Part shown: piece after piece, positions 24,414-35,103 of the stretch
How positions within the stretch are numbered: position 1 is the first letter of the stretch
How the letters are laid out: each line of letters opens with the position of its first letter
Assembly (NCBI GenBank): GCA_963678705.1
Contig: OY783209.1
Location: 7,874,001-7,938,000, forward strand
DNA from: Panorpa germanica
Lineage: Eukaryota; Arthropoda; Insecta; Mecoptera; Panorpidae
DNA: 64,000 nt
Reading direction: 5' to 3'
Translations under genes and position numbers: made by a program
The notes under the pieces: generated by a model
Told to the model about the DNA's origin: nothing
Seen by the model: the letters and a program-made list of their open reading frames with translations, nothing else
Database searches by the model: none

Positions 24414-24693
24414 GGGGCTATCCATAAATACGTCACAAAAATTTCTTACTATTCTGAACCCCTTCCACCCCCCTTTATGGGATATCTAGGCGGAGAATAA
24501 ATTACGTTTTCTATGATCTCATGGAAATTTATAGTTTTTTTCACAAAATTACCTTTTTTAATTTCATTATTTTAATATATTTTGCACTGCATGTGACGTC
24601 AAAACGCTGATCCCCTCCCCTCTCCCTTGTTACACTTTATCACATTTTCTAGACCCCTTTCTTTTGCATGTGACGTAATTTATCGATGGCCTC
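24414..24693. mobile_element. MITE with GGGGC(C/T)ATCCATAAAT ends
   Basis: Left end GGGGCTATCCATAAATACGT; right end GTGACGTAATTTATCGATGG, then CCTC. These are inverted repeats of about 24 bp with mismatches. It is about 280 bp and noncoding. Right-end fragments recur at 34098-34131 and 21061-21079. This is a widespread insect repeat end type; I do not assign a superfamily. Confidence 0.75.
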
Positions 24694-25696
24694 TGGAAAA
24701 TCAAAGTAACTATGTAGTTAATATACCGCAGTAATACTATTATACAAGTACAAGAAATAAATAGTTTATAAGTGAAAGGAAAAAGAAAAAAAAAAAAAAC
24801 TGTACGAAGGAAGCAGAAAAAAAGCATAAGTCCCCTTCCGAGTTTGATTACCGGAAATAAAGTGGCCATACTTTTGAGAACTTTTATTTAAAAAAAAAAC
24901 TTTACATAAAATATTTTTTCCGTTTATATAACAAATTTACTACAATATATAAGTATATATATACATATATATGTAGGAAGTATGCTACAATAGAGTTGTC
25001 AACGACATAAGTTTCAAGTTATAAGTTTCCGATAAAAGAACAGACTATAACTTTCAATAATATTACATAGTATATTCGATAGTTTACGTTCAGTTAAGTT
25101 TCCTTTCTCCTTTAGTTTTCATAGTACTATTCTACTAGCCCCGTCATCTGGTAAGTTAATGCGCCTGCTGCAGCTGCAACACTCTATACAGTTTGTGTTG
25201 GCGGTGAAGCGATCGATGAGCCATAAATGACTGATGAATACAAGGAACAGTTGCAGTGCCGCATGTTGCCTCAGTCTCCGTTTCAACAGCTTAACCTTTC
25301 AACTCATTTCCCGGTTCCAACTTTACCAGCCAACGAACGAACAGAACGAACGAATTGTTTATTGATGCTAATTGCAAAGTTGCATGATTACTTTTGACAA
25401 GTTACCACTGGTATGTACGAGTATAAGTAATTTTAAATTTATGAATGCCTTTGTTTTGATAATAATGAGATTTTATTTATAATTTTATAAATATAGAAAT
25501 ATGGTCTTCTTTAGGTTAATTACGAAGTTTGAGACACGATTGTCTTAAGGCAGAAGGCATATGAGAAAACACATGCTTGTTACAAGTTTTTGTAGTCGTA
25601 GAGCAAATGGTAGCGTGGAAGAAGGTGAAGAAACAATGACTAGAATAAAAATAATTGGATATTTAAGTTTTATATAAATTCAGTTGTAAATCGTAC
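24694..25696. other. Intron stretch with a GC-richer patch at 25140-25400
   Basis: 24781-24800 is an A-rich run, and ATATATATACATATATATG lies near 24955. At 25140-25400 the sequence is noticeably less AT-rich (GCGCCTGCTGCAGCTGCAAC, GGCGGTGAAGCGATCGATGA, AACGAACGAACAGAACGAAC) and has no repeat relative in the window. It could be an intronic regulatory element of the Beat gene, but that is inference; no frame is supported. Confidence 0.4.
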
Positions 25697-26326
25697 AATG
25701 GGCTAGTGTCCTCATTTTTTAGTGGTCTATTTTTCAATTGTTGATTAAAATTGATGTTAATAAATGTGTATTGGCGCGTCTATTTTATTAAATATCTAAA
25801 TGTTGACGGAGATATAGCAATTAAAAATTTGAATTGTAGTTTTAGCGCTAGAGATAGTCGACTATTTGTATGACGTGAAATGCATTGTATACGTCAGTTA
25901 CTTGTTGAGTAGTGCTGTGCTGTGGTAATGTTTTGTAGCTCTTGGTAGTCGAAATAATCAAGTCAAGTCAAAGAATAATAGGTTTTTATTTTATTTAACC
26001 CTGTTACGGAAGATATAATATTGAAATTTGATTGTCTCTTGAAATAGCTGTAAATAATATTTGATATTTTAATATATAAATACATATAGCAGAGATTTAT
26101 TAGTCAGAGTTCTGTCAAGAATATATCTCTTTTACGCTCTGTTGTATAAAAGAGATAGTATCTAACGGCTGTGAGGTAACATGCATTTGGACTGTTGTCC
26201 AATGTTGAATCCCTTTATTAATTAAAGATACAAAATGACTTTTTTAATTGTTAATATCTCCTAACATATAAGGAGTTATTAAAAACACACTTTTATAGAA
26301 ATTAAGACATAGGACACAAGCCCATC
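25697..26326 (-). repeat. Family 1, copy G (type 2, inverted)
   Basis: Begins AATGGGCTAGTGTCCTCATT and ends ATAGGACACAAGCCCATC. It has the type-2 hairpin (ATCTCTTTTACGCTCTGTTG, then TATAAAAGAGATAG). Deletions flank the hairpin and follow AAGGAGTTATTAAAAA. No clear target duplication. Confidence 0.88.
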
Positions 26327-27104
26327 CCATAGTACAGCGATATTCTTTGTTCATTAAAGTACTCGATTGAGTTCCACAAGTGCTGAGTACTTAATACTCT
26401 TTGTTTTAACATAAGTGTAAGTTATTAAAGTTCAATCAACTGTATATTAAGTTTTATATAATTATATGACTGTTTTAATTAACCTATCATAGTGCATTCT
26501 CTATACATGTTACGTCATAATATTCCATTACACTAGGCACTCTACTGTCATGATTGTTTAATTAAAATTTGTCAACTATTAAAATTTGTCAACTATTTCC
26601 TCCTTGATAGAACCTTGATCCTTAGGACATGCAACGAAAACATCGCCATGGAAAAAGTGACGTCAACAATTAAGTCAAGAATATCTTACTTCGTGCTCAT
26701 GAATATTTCCTTTAATTTTATCTAATGAACTAATTGACCTATTTACACGTGGTATTAGATTAGATTAGATTCAGTCTTGCCAACCTACCGATACCATTAC
26801 CACTACCAACTTAACAAATACGAACCATTACATGTTATCAGAAAACTTGAAAGTTTTTTAGGAATCCATATAGTTTGGAATAAAGTTGGTAAAGTTTAAT
26901 TAATTTTATGAATTTAATCAGTAAACATTATTTAAAACTAATATTTGTTGTAGATTAAAGATGGTGATGATTTTAATTTATTTATGGGTTAATTACTGCG
27001 CTATTGTTCTAGTTTTAGTTTAACATTAGTTACAGGTTTTTGCAGAACCATACATTTACTTTTCACACTTTGCAGTCTTTATTATAGAACGAGTTAATAA
27101 TCTA
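26327..27104. other. Intron stretch without recognised features
   Basis: AT-rich. A short tandem repetition of AAAATTTGTCAACTATT occurs at about 26565-26597 and TTAGATTAGATTAGATT at about 26756. No exon was recognised. Confidence 0.45.
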
Positions 27105-27815
27105 CAATCAAAAAGGGATAAGATACGAATTAAAACAGGGGAAAGAGCAGTAAAATACGAGGAGAAATTGAACAGAGCGGAAAGCAAAATTTTAAAGAAA
27201 ATAAGAGAGGATAGCATAAAGAATGGGGGGGGGGGGCAGGTCCAAAAAAGAGAAAGGAGTACTTTGAAAGGAATGGAATGGCGATCGAGGAGGCAGAGAG
27301 GAGAATAGAAGGTGGCGCAAGTGTGGAAGAGGAGCTAAGGAGAAGAGATAAGGAGATACAACAGCAGGAGAGAATGGGAAAAATAGAAAAAAGTAACTAC
27401 AATAAAAGATATAAAAGGTTATGGGAAAATAATGTGCCTTAGTACCTTATAGAAAAAGACATAAAACACATAAGAAGAACAGCAAGGTTTAGATTGGGAA
27501 ATGAGGAAAAAGGAAACAGATACTGGGAAAAGAGTGAGGAAAGAACGTGTAGAATGTGCGGAGCGGAGGACGAAACACTGGAGCACATTAAGTTTGAGTG
27601 TAAGGAAAAAGTAGCGAGCGAAAGGAATATCGGCCAGCTATTAAAGGGAGGCAGTGAAGGAAAGAGGTGGATGGCGGAAATAGTAAGAAGGAAAGGAAAA
27701 ACAGGAGAATAAATAAGCTGGTGGAGAATAATGTAAATTTAATTGTAATTTGAAGTATGTATTAAGAATGTAGATTGTAAAGCTGAAAGGCGAACAATAA
27801 ACAATAAATAATAAT
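27105..27815 (+). pseudogene. Non-LTR retrotransposon C-terminal fragment, one nonsense codon
   Basis: From about 27261 the plus strand reads RKEYFERNGMAIEEAERRIE onward to the zinc-knuckle CRMCGAEDETLEHIKFEC and an end at 27712. It is continuous apart from a TAG at about 27438, where the copy at 22560 has a Gln codon (CAG). Upstream, a run of 12 G (27225-27236) interrupts the purine-rich coding region. The 3' UTR holds ATTGTAAAGCTGAAAGGCGA, followed by an AATAAT microsatellite tail (27792-27825), a typical LINE end. RT and endonuclease domains are absent. Confidence 0.85.
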
Positions 27816-29296
27816 AATAATAATAATCTACAATCTGTGATTTTTCGGTAGGTGGTAATGTCCCTTTACTGTACATACGAGATAAATCAAATATTTAAAT
27901 GTCATACAATACTCGTACTGAAATATCCCTCACACTTATTTATAAAAACTTATATAAAAGTATATAAGACCAGTAAATATATCTCAGCAAAAATCTTATG
28001 AATCTGTGCAGTTTTTAGCGAACGTCAGTGGAAATATAAAATCCTCTCAAGTAGTAGTAATAATAAGAAGAAGTAAAAGAAGAAGAAGATGAAGAAGAAT
28101 CCTTGATGTGTTTCTGCGCATTTGACACTTTTCTCTTATTTATCATTGGTATTCAGCATTTCTGACAGAAAATCTTGTAAAATGCATTTTTGTGATAAAA
28201 ATTGTCACTTTTATTTTATTTGTGCCACTTATCTTACTCAATTCAGTTACAGTTCATAAAGCTTTGTCTATTTGTCACTAAAATATAGACACATATGAAA
28301 CTCAGTTTGATACCATTTTATTGATAGCGCTGTATAAAGTTTTAGCTACTGGACATATCAACAGCAAGAGCAGAGACAGTTTTTGGAGGTTATACCGTCA
28401 GAAAATATGCAGAAAGTAATTCATTAAAAGTTCGCAGTAAATAAATATGAAAAAAGCAAATGGCGGAATATGAACCATAACCTATAAAACCTCACATAAC
28501 CTCTAACTGTCAAGTGTCATATATTATTTAGAGTAAAAATAAATGCAAAACTGACTTTCTGTAAAATGTTTTCAGATTTATGTTAATTTAAGTTTGTAAC
28601 AGCTACATAAGCGATACGTAAAAATAACTGTTGTTATTAAAGTATCTTAGATGAAAACCAAGATATGTGATAAATAACAATTATAATTCCACTTTCGATT
28701 GTCTTAATTAACTATGTAATAATAATAAAATTAAATTTATCAGTGTAATCCAAGGGGCGGTGGGCGGTCTGTATTCATTTACTTTGTGTGCATCCTTTAG
28801 GGTTGCAACTTGCATAAATTTGCATTCAACTTGTATTATGCATTTCTCCTCGTTTCTAAAGAACATGCATGTTATGTTTATGTAAAACAGTGATTGACAA
28901 ACACAGGTGCTTGCATTTTAGACATGTCTGCAGGGTGTTTCTTAATGAAACATGAGCCTCTAAATTGGTATTGTATTTAATAGAAAACTGAGTACCGATT
29001 CTCCGAATTTTCAGTTAACTTATAACTCCGACAAATTCGTACGATTTTTAGATAGTACCAAAATTCAAACGATATGTGCCAAAATTTCATGACACTACGA
29101 CTATTTGGTTACGCGTTACAGTGGTTTTAGTAGCACTGCATTTATAATTTTTGAAACAATGGAAAAATTTGTATTTCGTCCTTTTTAATGAGAAAAAATA
29201 CTGAGTTCGAGTAACACTTGTTTTCTTGAACAGTATTTTATCGGTATGGATATATTAAATCGTGCTTGATAATAAAATTCAGCAAAGTAACATTCA
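27816..29296. other. Intron stretch; AAG-rich microsatellite only
   Basis: AGTAGTAATAATAAGAAGAA and AAGAAGAAGAAGATGAAGAA make an imperfect microsatellite at about 28050-28101. Nothing else was recognised. CAAGGGGCGGTGGGCGGTCT at about 28751 is an isolated GC-rich point. Confidence 0.45.
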
Positions 29297-29485
29297 GGTC
29301 CGGATTTAGAGGTGTGGAGGCCCTGGGGCAACGAAGGAGCGGAGGCCCGTAATTACTTTCCGAATATAGGAACAATTTTTTCCGTGAAGTCTTATTGTGA
29401 AAAATAAATAATAATTAATTGCTTTTATCTCTATTCTGGGGGCCCGCGTCGGTTGCCCCGCCTGTTCTCCCTCAAATACGGGCCT
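29297..29485. mobile_element. hAT-like MITE, relative of 10418-10599
   Basis: Ends CAGGTCCGGATTTAGAGGTG and CCCTCAAATACGGGCCTG are inverted repeats. GTAACATT and TATACATT flank it, a partial 8-bp match. The internal GGAGGCCC... and GGGGGCCCGCG segments recall the other copy. Noncoding. Confidence 0.68.
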
Positions 29486-29747
29486 GTATACATTTATAAA
29501 TATTACAGATATGTAGTGTATACGAGTATTTTAAGACCTATAACTCGTAGAAGTAGATGCTTTCTTGTAACTAACTTCAATCTAGTTTTAAAGATGACCA
29601 TTCCGTTTGTGAACCGAGAAATCCGTTAATTGGGGATATGGTGCTCCTTGAAATGGACGGTAAATATTAGCTAATTACTTAGAACAAGAATACTAAACAG
29701 TTCAAGGTACTTGTCGCACAGACAAGGCTGTAATATGTCTGAGGAAT

Positions 29748-29895
29748 TGAAAGCAGGGAAAGTCTGAAAAACCATATTGACTGTATCAATAACACTAATT
29801 TAATCTCTTTATTTTAAGTACCCATACTCGTGTCTATAAGTTGTAAATTATGTATTACAAATGTTTGTAAATGTATATATTGTTTTAAGTGTTAA
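29748..29895 (-). repeat. Dispersed repeat X, inverted copy
   Basis: It is the reverse complement of the block at 7065-7240: GAAAGCAGGGAAAGTCTGAA at its left and TATATTGTTTTAAGTGTTAA at its right. Confidence 0.7.
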
Positions 29896-30259
29896 TCCAT
29901 AACTCTGACGTATAAATTTGGGCGTCGGACTATCGAGGAATTGAGTTGTTTTACTAATCCGAATAAGGGAATATACAGAACAACTTACTCTATCACATAT
30001 AACGTTGGCTATGCATGAACAAGCTGTTGTGTTGGTGTACTTTCGTCAGGTTCATCACTATGCAAAATCTAGTTCCGTTTGACCTTATCAGATCTACCTA
30101 CCATATGTGTGAAAGGCAACGCTGAAGGTATATTTAGATTACATTCATTAAATATTATGTTTTATGTTAAATATTTTACATATCATTTTAATTAAAAACT
30201 TTGTGCATTACAAACTATTCGTTGCGGAAAATTTCACGTTATGGGCAACCATTTTTCAG

Positions 30260-31205
30260 ATCCTATATTATAATGTTCCAAGTGTATATTTATATGTTTG
30301 GTTCGAAATTTGTATGGCAGCTCGAAAACGGCTTCAGGAAAGTTTTTGAAAATTTCCTATTTCGTAGAGAAAAAAATTCTAAGACTTTTGGCGTCCCCGG
30401 ATTTTTAACTGAATTTCCTGGTAACCCGTAATTTTGGAAAAACTGCGAAAAAAGTGGGCCCTTTTTTGCTGTATAACTTTGTATTCGTAAAAGATAGAAA
30501 GGTGAAATTTTGGATGTGTATTACGCTATTGAATGCGAACATATTTCAAAATTTAGAAATCCAAAATGTTATAAAAGGGGCGTCGAGAAAATTAGGGTGC
30601 CCTGTAGGAAACTTTGGAGAAAGCTCAAGAAAAAAATTCTAAGACTTTTGGTGTCCTCGGATTTTTAACTGAATTTCCTGGAAACCCGTAATTTTGGAAA
30701 AACTGCGAAAAAAGTGTACCCTGTTTTGCTGAATAACTTTATATTTGTAAAAGATAGAAAGGTGAAATTTTGGATGTGTATTACGCTATTGAATGCGAAC
30801 ATATTTCAAAATTTAGAAATTCAAAATGTTATAAAAGGGGTGCCGATAAAAATTAGGGGGCCCTGTAGGAAACTCTGGAGAAAGCTCAAATTTTTGATTT
30901 TGTAGTAATTGAATATCAAGAATAATTTCAAAATTTTATTAGAGGGCACGGGGGCGGTTTATTTATTTTAGAAATTTTTTAATTTACAAATCGAAATAAA
31001 AATCCCAAATTTAAAAAAAAAGTTGGTCAAAAAACGAATAAATTGAAAATATTTTTTATTTTGTTGAAAAAATATATTTTTTTGGTCGGTTTATATGAAA
31101 AATTATTGGTTTTTATATGTAACATTTATATAGAACGAGTTAAATATTCCAATTCAATTCACATACAAAAGACAGTCGTCGCTTGCAACGGGGGTAAGCT
31201 CTAGT
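30260..31205 (+). repeat. Dispersed repeat Z with an internal tandem duplication
   Basis: It starts at TCCTATATTATAATGTTCCA and ends at CGGGGGTAAGCTCTAGT. The same start and end frame the shorter copy at 54899-55410. Internal features shared by both include GGGGGCGGTTT and TTTATATGAAAAATTATT. Open frames in it are duplicated with the tandem unit and have no recognisable domain. Class unknown; the CTAGT end is compatible with, but not proof of, a Helitron. Confidence 0.65.
30371..30890 (+). repeat. Tandem duplication, two 260-bp units
   Basis: Unit 1 (30371-30630) and unit 2 (30631-30890) both start AAAAAATTCTAAGACTTTTG and end GAGAAAGCTCAA. They differ by scattered substitutions (GCGTCCCCGG against GTGTCCTCGG, GTGGGCCCTT against GTGTACCCTG). 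Because it lies wholly within repeat Z, it is either a local duplication or a feature of a longer repeat subfamily. Confidence 0.88.
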
Positions 31206-32107
31206 ACTTAGTTATATTGCGCATCAAGAGTGAATATAGTGCAATGATGATATAATATAAATTCTTTGTTTTAAAGTACTTTCAGAAAATTGTATCACAA
31301 AATACGTCAGATAAATTTAATGGTATTTTAATCTCCCCTTTGACATGCTTTGTCACACTTCATACTCAAGAATGACTTCTTTCTAATTTACATTTCTCTA
31401 TAAAGAAACAATAAAGCCCAGTCAATAATCAAATTATTTAGTCAAATGTCTTGCAAGTTGTCACACAGCTCGTTAATCTATTTCAATCTGGATTCTCTAG
31501 AAATTCTCCGCGAAAATTCAACTCACTTTAAAATCAACAAACGAAATGCTATCGAAGTACTGCTCTTTTTATTATGGCGTATTATTAACACAAACGAAGT
31601 TCGAGAGCGTTGTACATCGTCAGTGTTAATTTTGACATTTTTTACATACCTCTACTAACTAACAAAATGTTGAAAATACAACATTCTTAAGGGAAACTTT
31701 ACGTAATAAACTACTTTGAATATAATTATGTGACACAAATAGAGTGACGTCACTGCATGTGCATATATCCACTAACAAAATAGCTTGAAGCACTAGACCG
31801 TATGTTCTACAACTAATTATAATATTAAATAAACAGTACAGACGGTGTTTTGTTGGATTTAATTAGATTTTCTAGAATAGTGCTTCAACATAACCTATAT
31901 TCAGTACTGGCCATTTGTAAATTGTGAACAACAAATCACCTTTGTAGTTTTTTTAATATAACAAACTTGTTCGATGTCACGTCAAAGTTAGTTAATATAA
32001 TAATAAATTTAGTTTTTGTTTCACTGCACTGGTTTTAAAATATGCCAATTCCATTAGTTCGTTTTAACAAACTATTGTATCAATATGTATATTTAATTAG
32101 CTAAACC

Positions 32108-32175
32108 TGACCACTGAGGCTCAGTCTGATATGAAATGAATGGGAAAGTAAGTAAGAGACACACACACACACAAA
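32108..32175 (-). repeat. Inverted tail of the TAGCTAGT repeat plus an AC microsatellite
   Basis: TAGCTAAACCTGACCACTGA with GGCTCAGTCTGATATGAAAT is the reverse complement of the tail at 18240-18335 and 63890-63965. It is followed by an (AC)n run at about 32159-32173. Confidence 0.5.
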
Positions 32176-32228
32176 CTCAGATGATTTTGAACTGTAAAGA
32201 AACTAAACAAATGAATTCGAGTTTCAAG

Positions 32229-32755
32229 AATGGGCTTGTGTCCTCATTTTTTAGTGGTCGATTTTTCAATTGTTGATTGAAATTGATGTGAATAAATGTG
32301 TATTGGCGTGTCTATTTTATTAAATATCTAAATATTGACGGAGATATAGCAATTAGAAATTTGAATTGTATGAATAATCAAGTCAAATCAAAGAATAATA
32401 AGTTTTTATTTTATTTAACCTTGTTACGGCAGACATGATATTGAAATTTTATTGTTCCTTGAAATAGCTGTAAATAATATTTGATATTTTGATAAATAAA
32501 TACATATAGCAGAGATTTATGATCTGTAAGGTGGGTAACCTTACACAAGGATTGTGATGTCACATGCATTTGGAATGTGTACAACGTTGAATTCCTTTAA
32601 TAATTAAAGAGACAAAATGACTTTTTTAATTATTAATATAACTTAACATATAAGGAGTTATTAAAAAATAATTGAACATTTGAGGTTCTAGTAACCCACT
32701 TTATCAATATATAGTACAGTTTTATAGAAATTAAGACATAGGACACAAGCCCATT
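32229..32755 (-). repeat. Family 1, copy H (type 1, inverted)
   Basis: Both ends are intact: AATGGGCTTGTGTCCTCATT and ATAGGACACAAGCCCATT. It has an internal deletion between TTAGAAATTTGAATTGTA and TGAATAATCAAGTC. The centre has GTAACCTTACACAAGGATTG (type 1). Flanks TCAAG and ATAAA do not match. Confidence 0.9.
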
Positions 32756-33218
32756 ATAAATTCACTATTAATTCATCTAAGAGCTCTGGCATTATTTTAT
32801 TTAATGGTTTACTTGTATATGTTTATGCAGATAACAAATCAATACTTAACTTCTAGTATTTCATAGAATACCGAACAATATTACGGTGTACTTTTTGTTC
32901 TGTTTTAGTTTTTGATTAAAACAAAGAGTAATCATAATAATAAAAAGCGTCGACGTTACAGCGACGCCGACGCGACGAATTAAATAAACGAGCATACAAT
33001 TAAAAGCAATTTTTCAAACGTAGACTTATTGTGTGTTTATAAAAGCGTGGACGAATTTGAGGTTAGCACAAGGTTGCCGTGGTGACTACAATAACACTTT
33101 AAATATTTTAATATGAGTTTATTCAGTTTATTATCGTCATTATTAAAAGTAGTCCACTTGAAAATAGTGTGGTCATTATTAAACTTAGCGGACACTGAAA
33201 GTTGTATAACTATATTAA

Positions 33219-33903
33219 GGGGGGTAAGGTAAAAACGATAAAAAGCATATTTGCGATAATGTTTTTTGACGACATAGTTATTATATAATTATTTCTATAA
33301 TTACTATATTATAAAATGATATTTGAAGAATATTTTGTGAAATTTTCATAAAGAAATGTCAAGAAATGAGGCATTAACAGCGAATCTCCGTAGACGTCAC
33401 AAAAAAAAGTAATATTGCGATGCCACTCATAACTCATTACTGGATTTTCTGAAATCAAAAACCCAAAATGATTTCATTAGTTGATAAGTTTCTGCAAGTA
33501 ACGCTGTCGAGTTTTTTTCATTTTATTGATTTTTCAAATTTTTACAGCACTTAAAACTTTGTTATTTTAAAATACGTTAAAATTAAAAATTTAAAAAAAA
33601 CTCGACAGAGTTACCTCTGCATTTATGTAAAGAAAGAGTGTGCAAAATTTTAAAAGAATCGGTACATTAGATTTTGAGCTAGAGAAGGCACCGATTCTGA
33701 AAAAGCTATGTGTGAGAAACCGCATTTAAAAGTTTCAAAGTAACACGAAAGCAGACCAGAGAGAGGTGAAGACTTAAAACTCTATACCTTCGACAGTTTT
33801 ACTTCAATCAACTTCAAATTTTTACACAATAAACTTAATATGTTCTACATTAACATAAATAAATAAAATGAAATGAAAAAAAAAATTGAAACCTTACCCC
33901 CCC
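33219..33903. mobile_element. TTAA element (685-bp family), best-bounded copy T2
   Basis: TTAA at 33215-33218 and 33904-33907 flanks ends GGGGGGTAAGGT and ACCTTACCCCCCC, which are inverted repeats of about 12 bp. A TTAA target is the hallmark of piggyBac-type transposition, so this is probably a non-autonomous piggyBac-like element, although the ends are G-rich rather than the more usual CCC start. No transposase is encoded. Confidence 0.8.
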
Positions 33904-34097
33904 TTAAAACAACTTTGTCAAACAAAGTGTCACAACGAAACGAATGTTTTTTTGAAGATTAAAATTGTTCGTCTGTTGAATACTACCTGTTACCCTAAAC
34001 TAAGCGATCCTAACCTAAAGACTAGATAGAGACTCCTAAGAACCTGAAGGAATGCGACATCGACCGAACAAGACAGGACAAGGTGTAACAAGCATGC

Positions 34098-34131
34098 AAT
34101 TTTTGTGACGTAATTTATGGATGGCCCCTAA
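34098..34131. repeat. Right-end fragment of the MITE family at 24414-24693
   Basis: TTTTTGTGACGTAATTTATG then GATGGCCCC matches the right terminal repeat of the other copy. The rest is missing. The remaining sequence of 33908-34756 is AT-rich with no other recognised feature. Confidence 0.55.
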
Positions 34132-34756
34132 GAACCAATGCTTTGTACATCCATTTCGTGCGTCGAAGTAGAAGTGAAGACATTTTAGTTTACTGTATTA
34201 CGACTAACTTTAGGCGTTTACTAATTAATGTACATATATTTATGCTAATTAACCTAATAAACATTAATTAGTCATTTGGCTTTGGTGCAAGATAAATGCA
34301 GTATTGTACACGAGATGGAATGCATAATTAACAGAAACTGTTGTCGAATGAGCGTGTCCCTTGCAGGCTTGCGGTAGCGTTATTGTTTCCACTACGGATA
34401 AGGCCTCAAGGCTTTCTGTTTAGACTTTATAGCCACGTACAGCTTCTACACTGACATAGATACATTTCCTACATCAATGCGGTTGGCATAACGTTTCCAT
34501 TTTCGTTTCTATGTCTGTTTTATTTAACAACAATTTTGTAAATGTACATTTCTGTATTCGATCAATAACCGATAAATACTTTATCGGCTGTGGAGACCAC
34601 CGGGCTTTACCTATCAATATTTTATGACAATGGAAGGTATATTTCAAAATGGGAAAATTATTGGAATTTTCTGTTGTACCTGTTTGCTTTGAATTACCGC
34701 ATATGTGGCGATGGCGCTGTCATCATAAAGTTTTATTTATTATCTTGTTTAATAAT

Positions 34757-35051
34757 TGTTGGAATTACAATACATTCATTCTTAAATTAAATTACTTAAA
34801 CTTGTTTTGTTTTTGTTTATATAAAAAATATATTAAATTCAATTGTTTCCTATTTAATCTCCTGAATTGTTTGAATTGTTTACTTTATTTGAATTTATTG
34901 AATTTATTCAATTGTATAATATCTGTTTTTAATATTGTCTTCAGTATCTGAGAAATATTGTCTGAGGACTTTCTGTATAATTTCAGTCTGAGGACTTATT
35001 AATTAATAAAATATTTAATATATAACTGTGCATATAATATCTGCTTCAATA
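34757..35051 (+). repeat. 5' LTR of the copia-like element
   Basis: 295 bp from TGTTGGAATTACAATACATT to ATATCTGCTTCAATA. I found no difference from the 3' LTR. The end is CAATA rather than the perfect inverse (CAACA) of TGTTG. It should carry promoter and polyadenylation signals (AATAAAATATTTAATA lies near 35007), but the transcription start is not determinable by eye. Confidence 0.95.
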
Positions 35052-35067
35052 GGTTATGGGCCCAGAT
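35052..35067 (+). other. Copia-type primer-binding region
   Basis: GGTTATGGGCCCAG directly follows the 5' LTR and matches the sequence known at this place in copia, where an internal fragment of initiator Met tRNA primes minus-strand synthesis. This explains why it does not begin TGG. Confidence 0.85.
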
Positions 35068-35103
35068 TAATTAAAAAAATTGGCTTTAATTAAAAAAATT
35101 AAT

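Noticed and set aside
34649..34951. Frames in the 5' LTR, repeated at 38718
   Set aside because: They are LTR sequence translated twice, not a gene.
35080..35103. Extension of gag-pol upstream of its first ATG
   Set aside because: The codon at 35080 is TTG. The first ATG in frame is at 35104, so the start was placed there.
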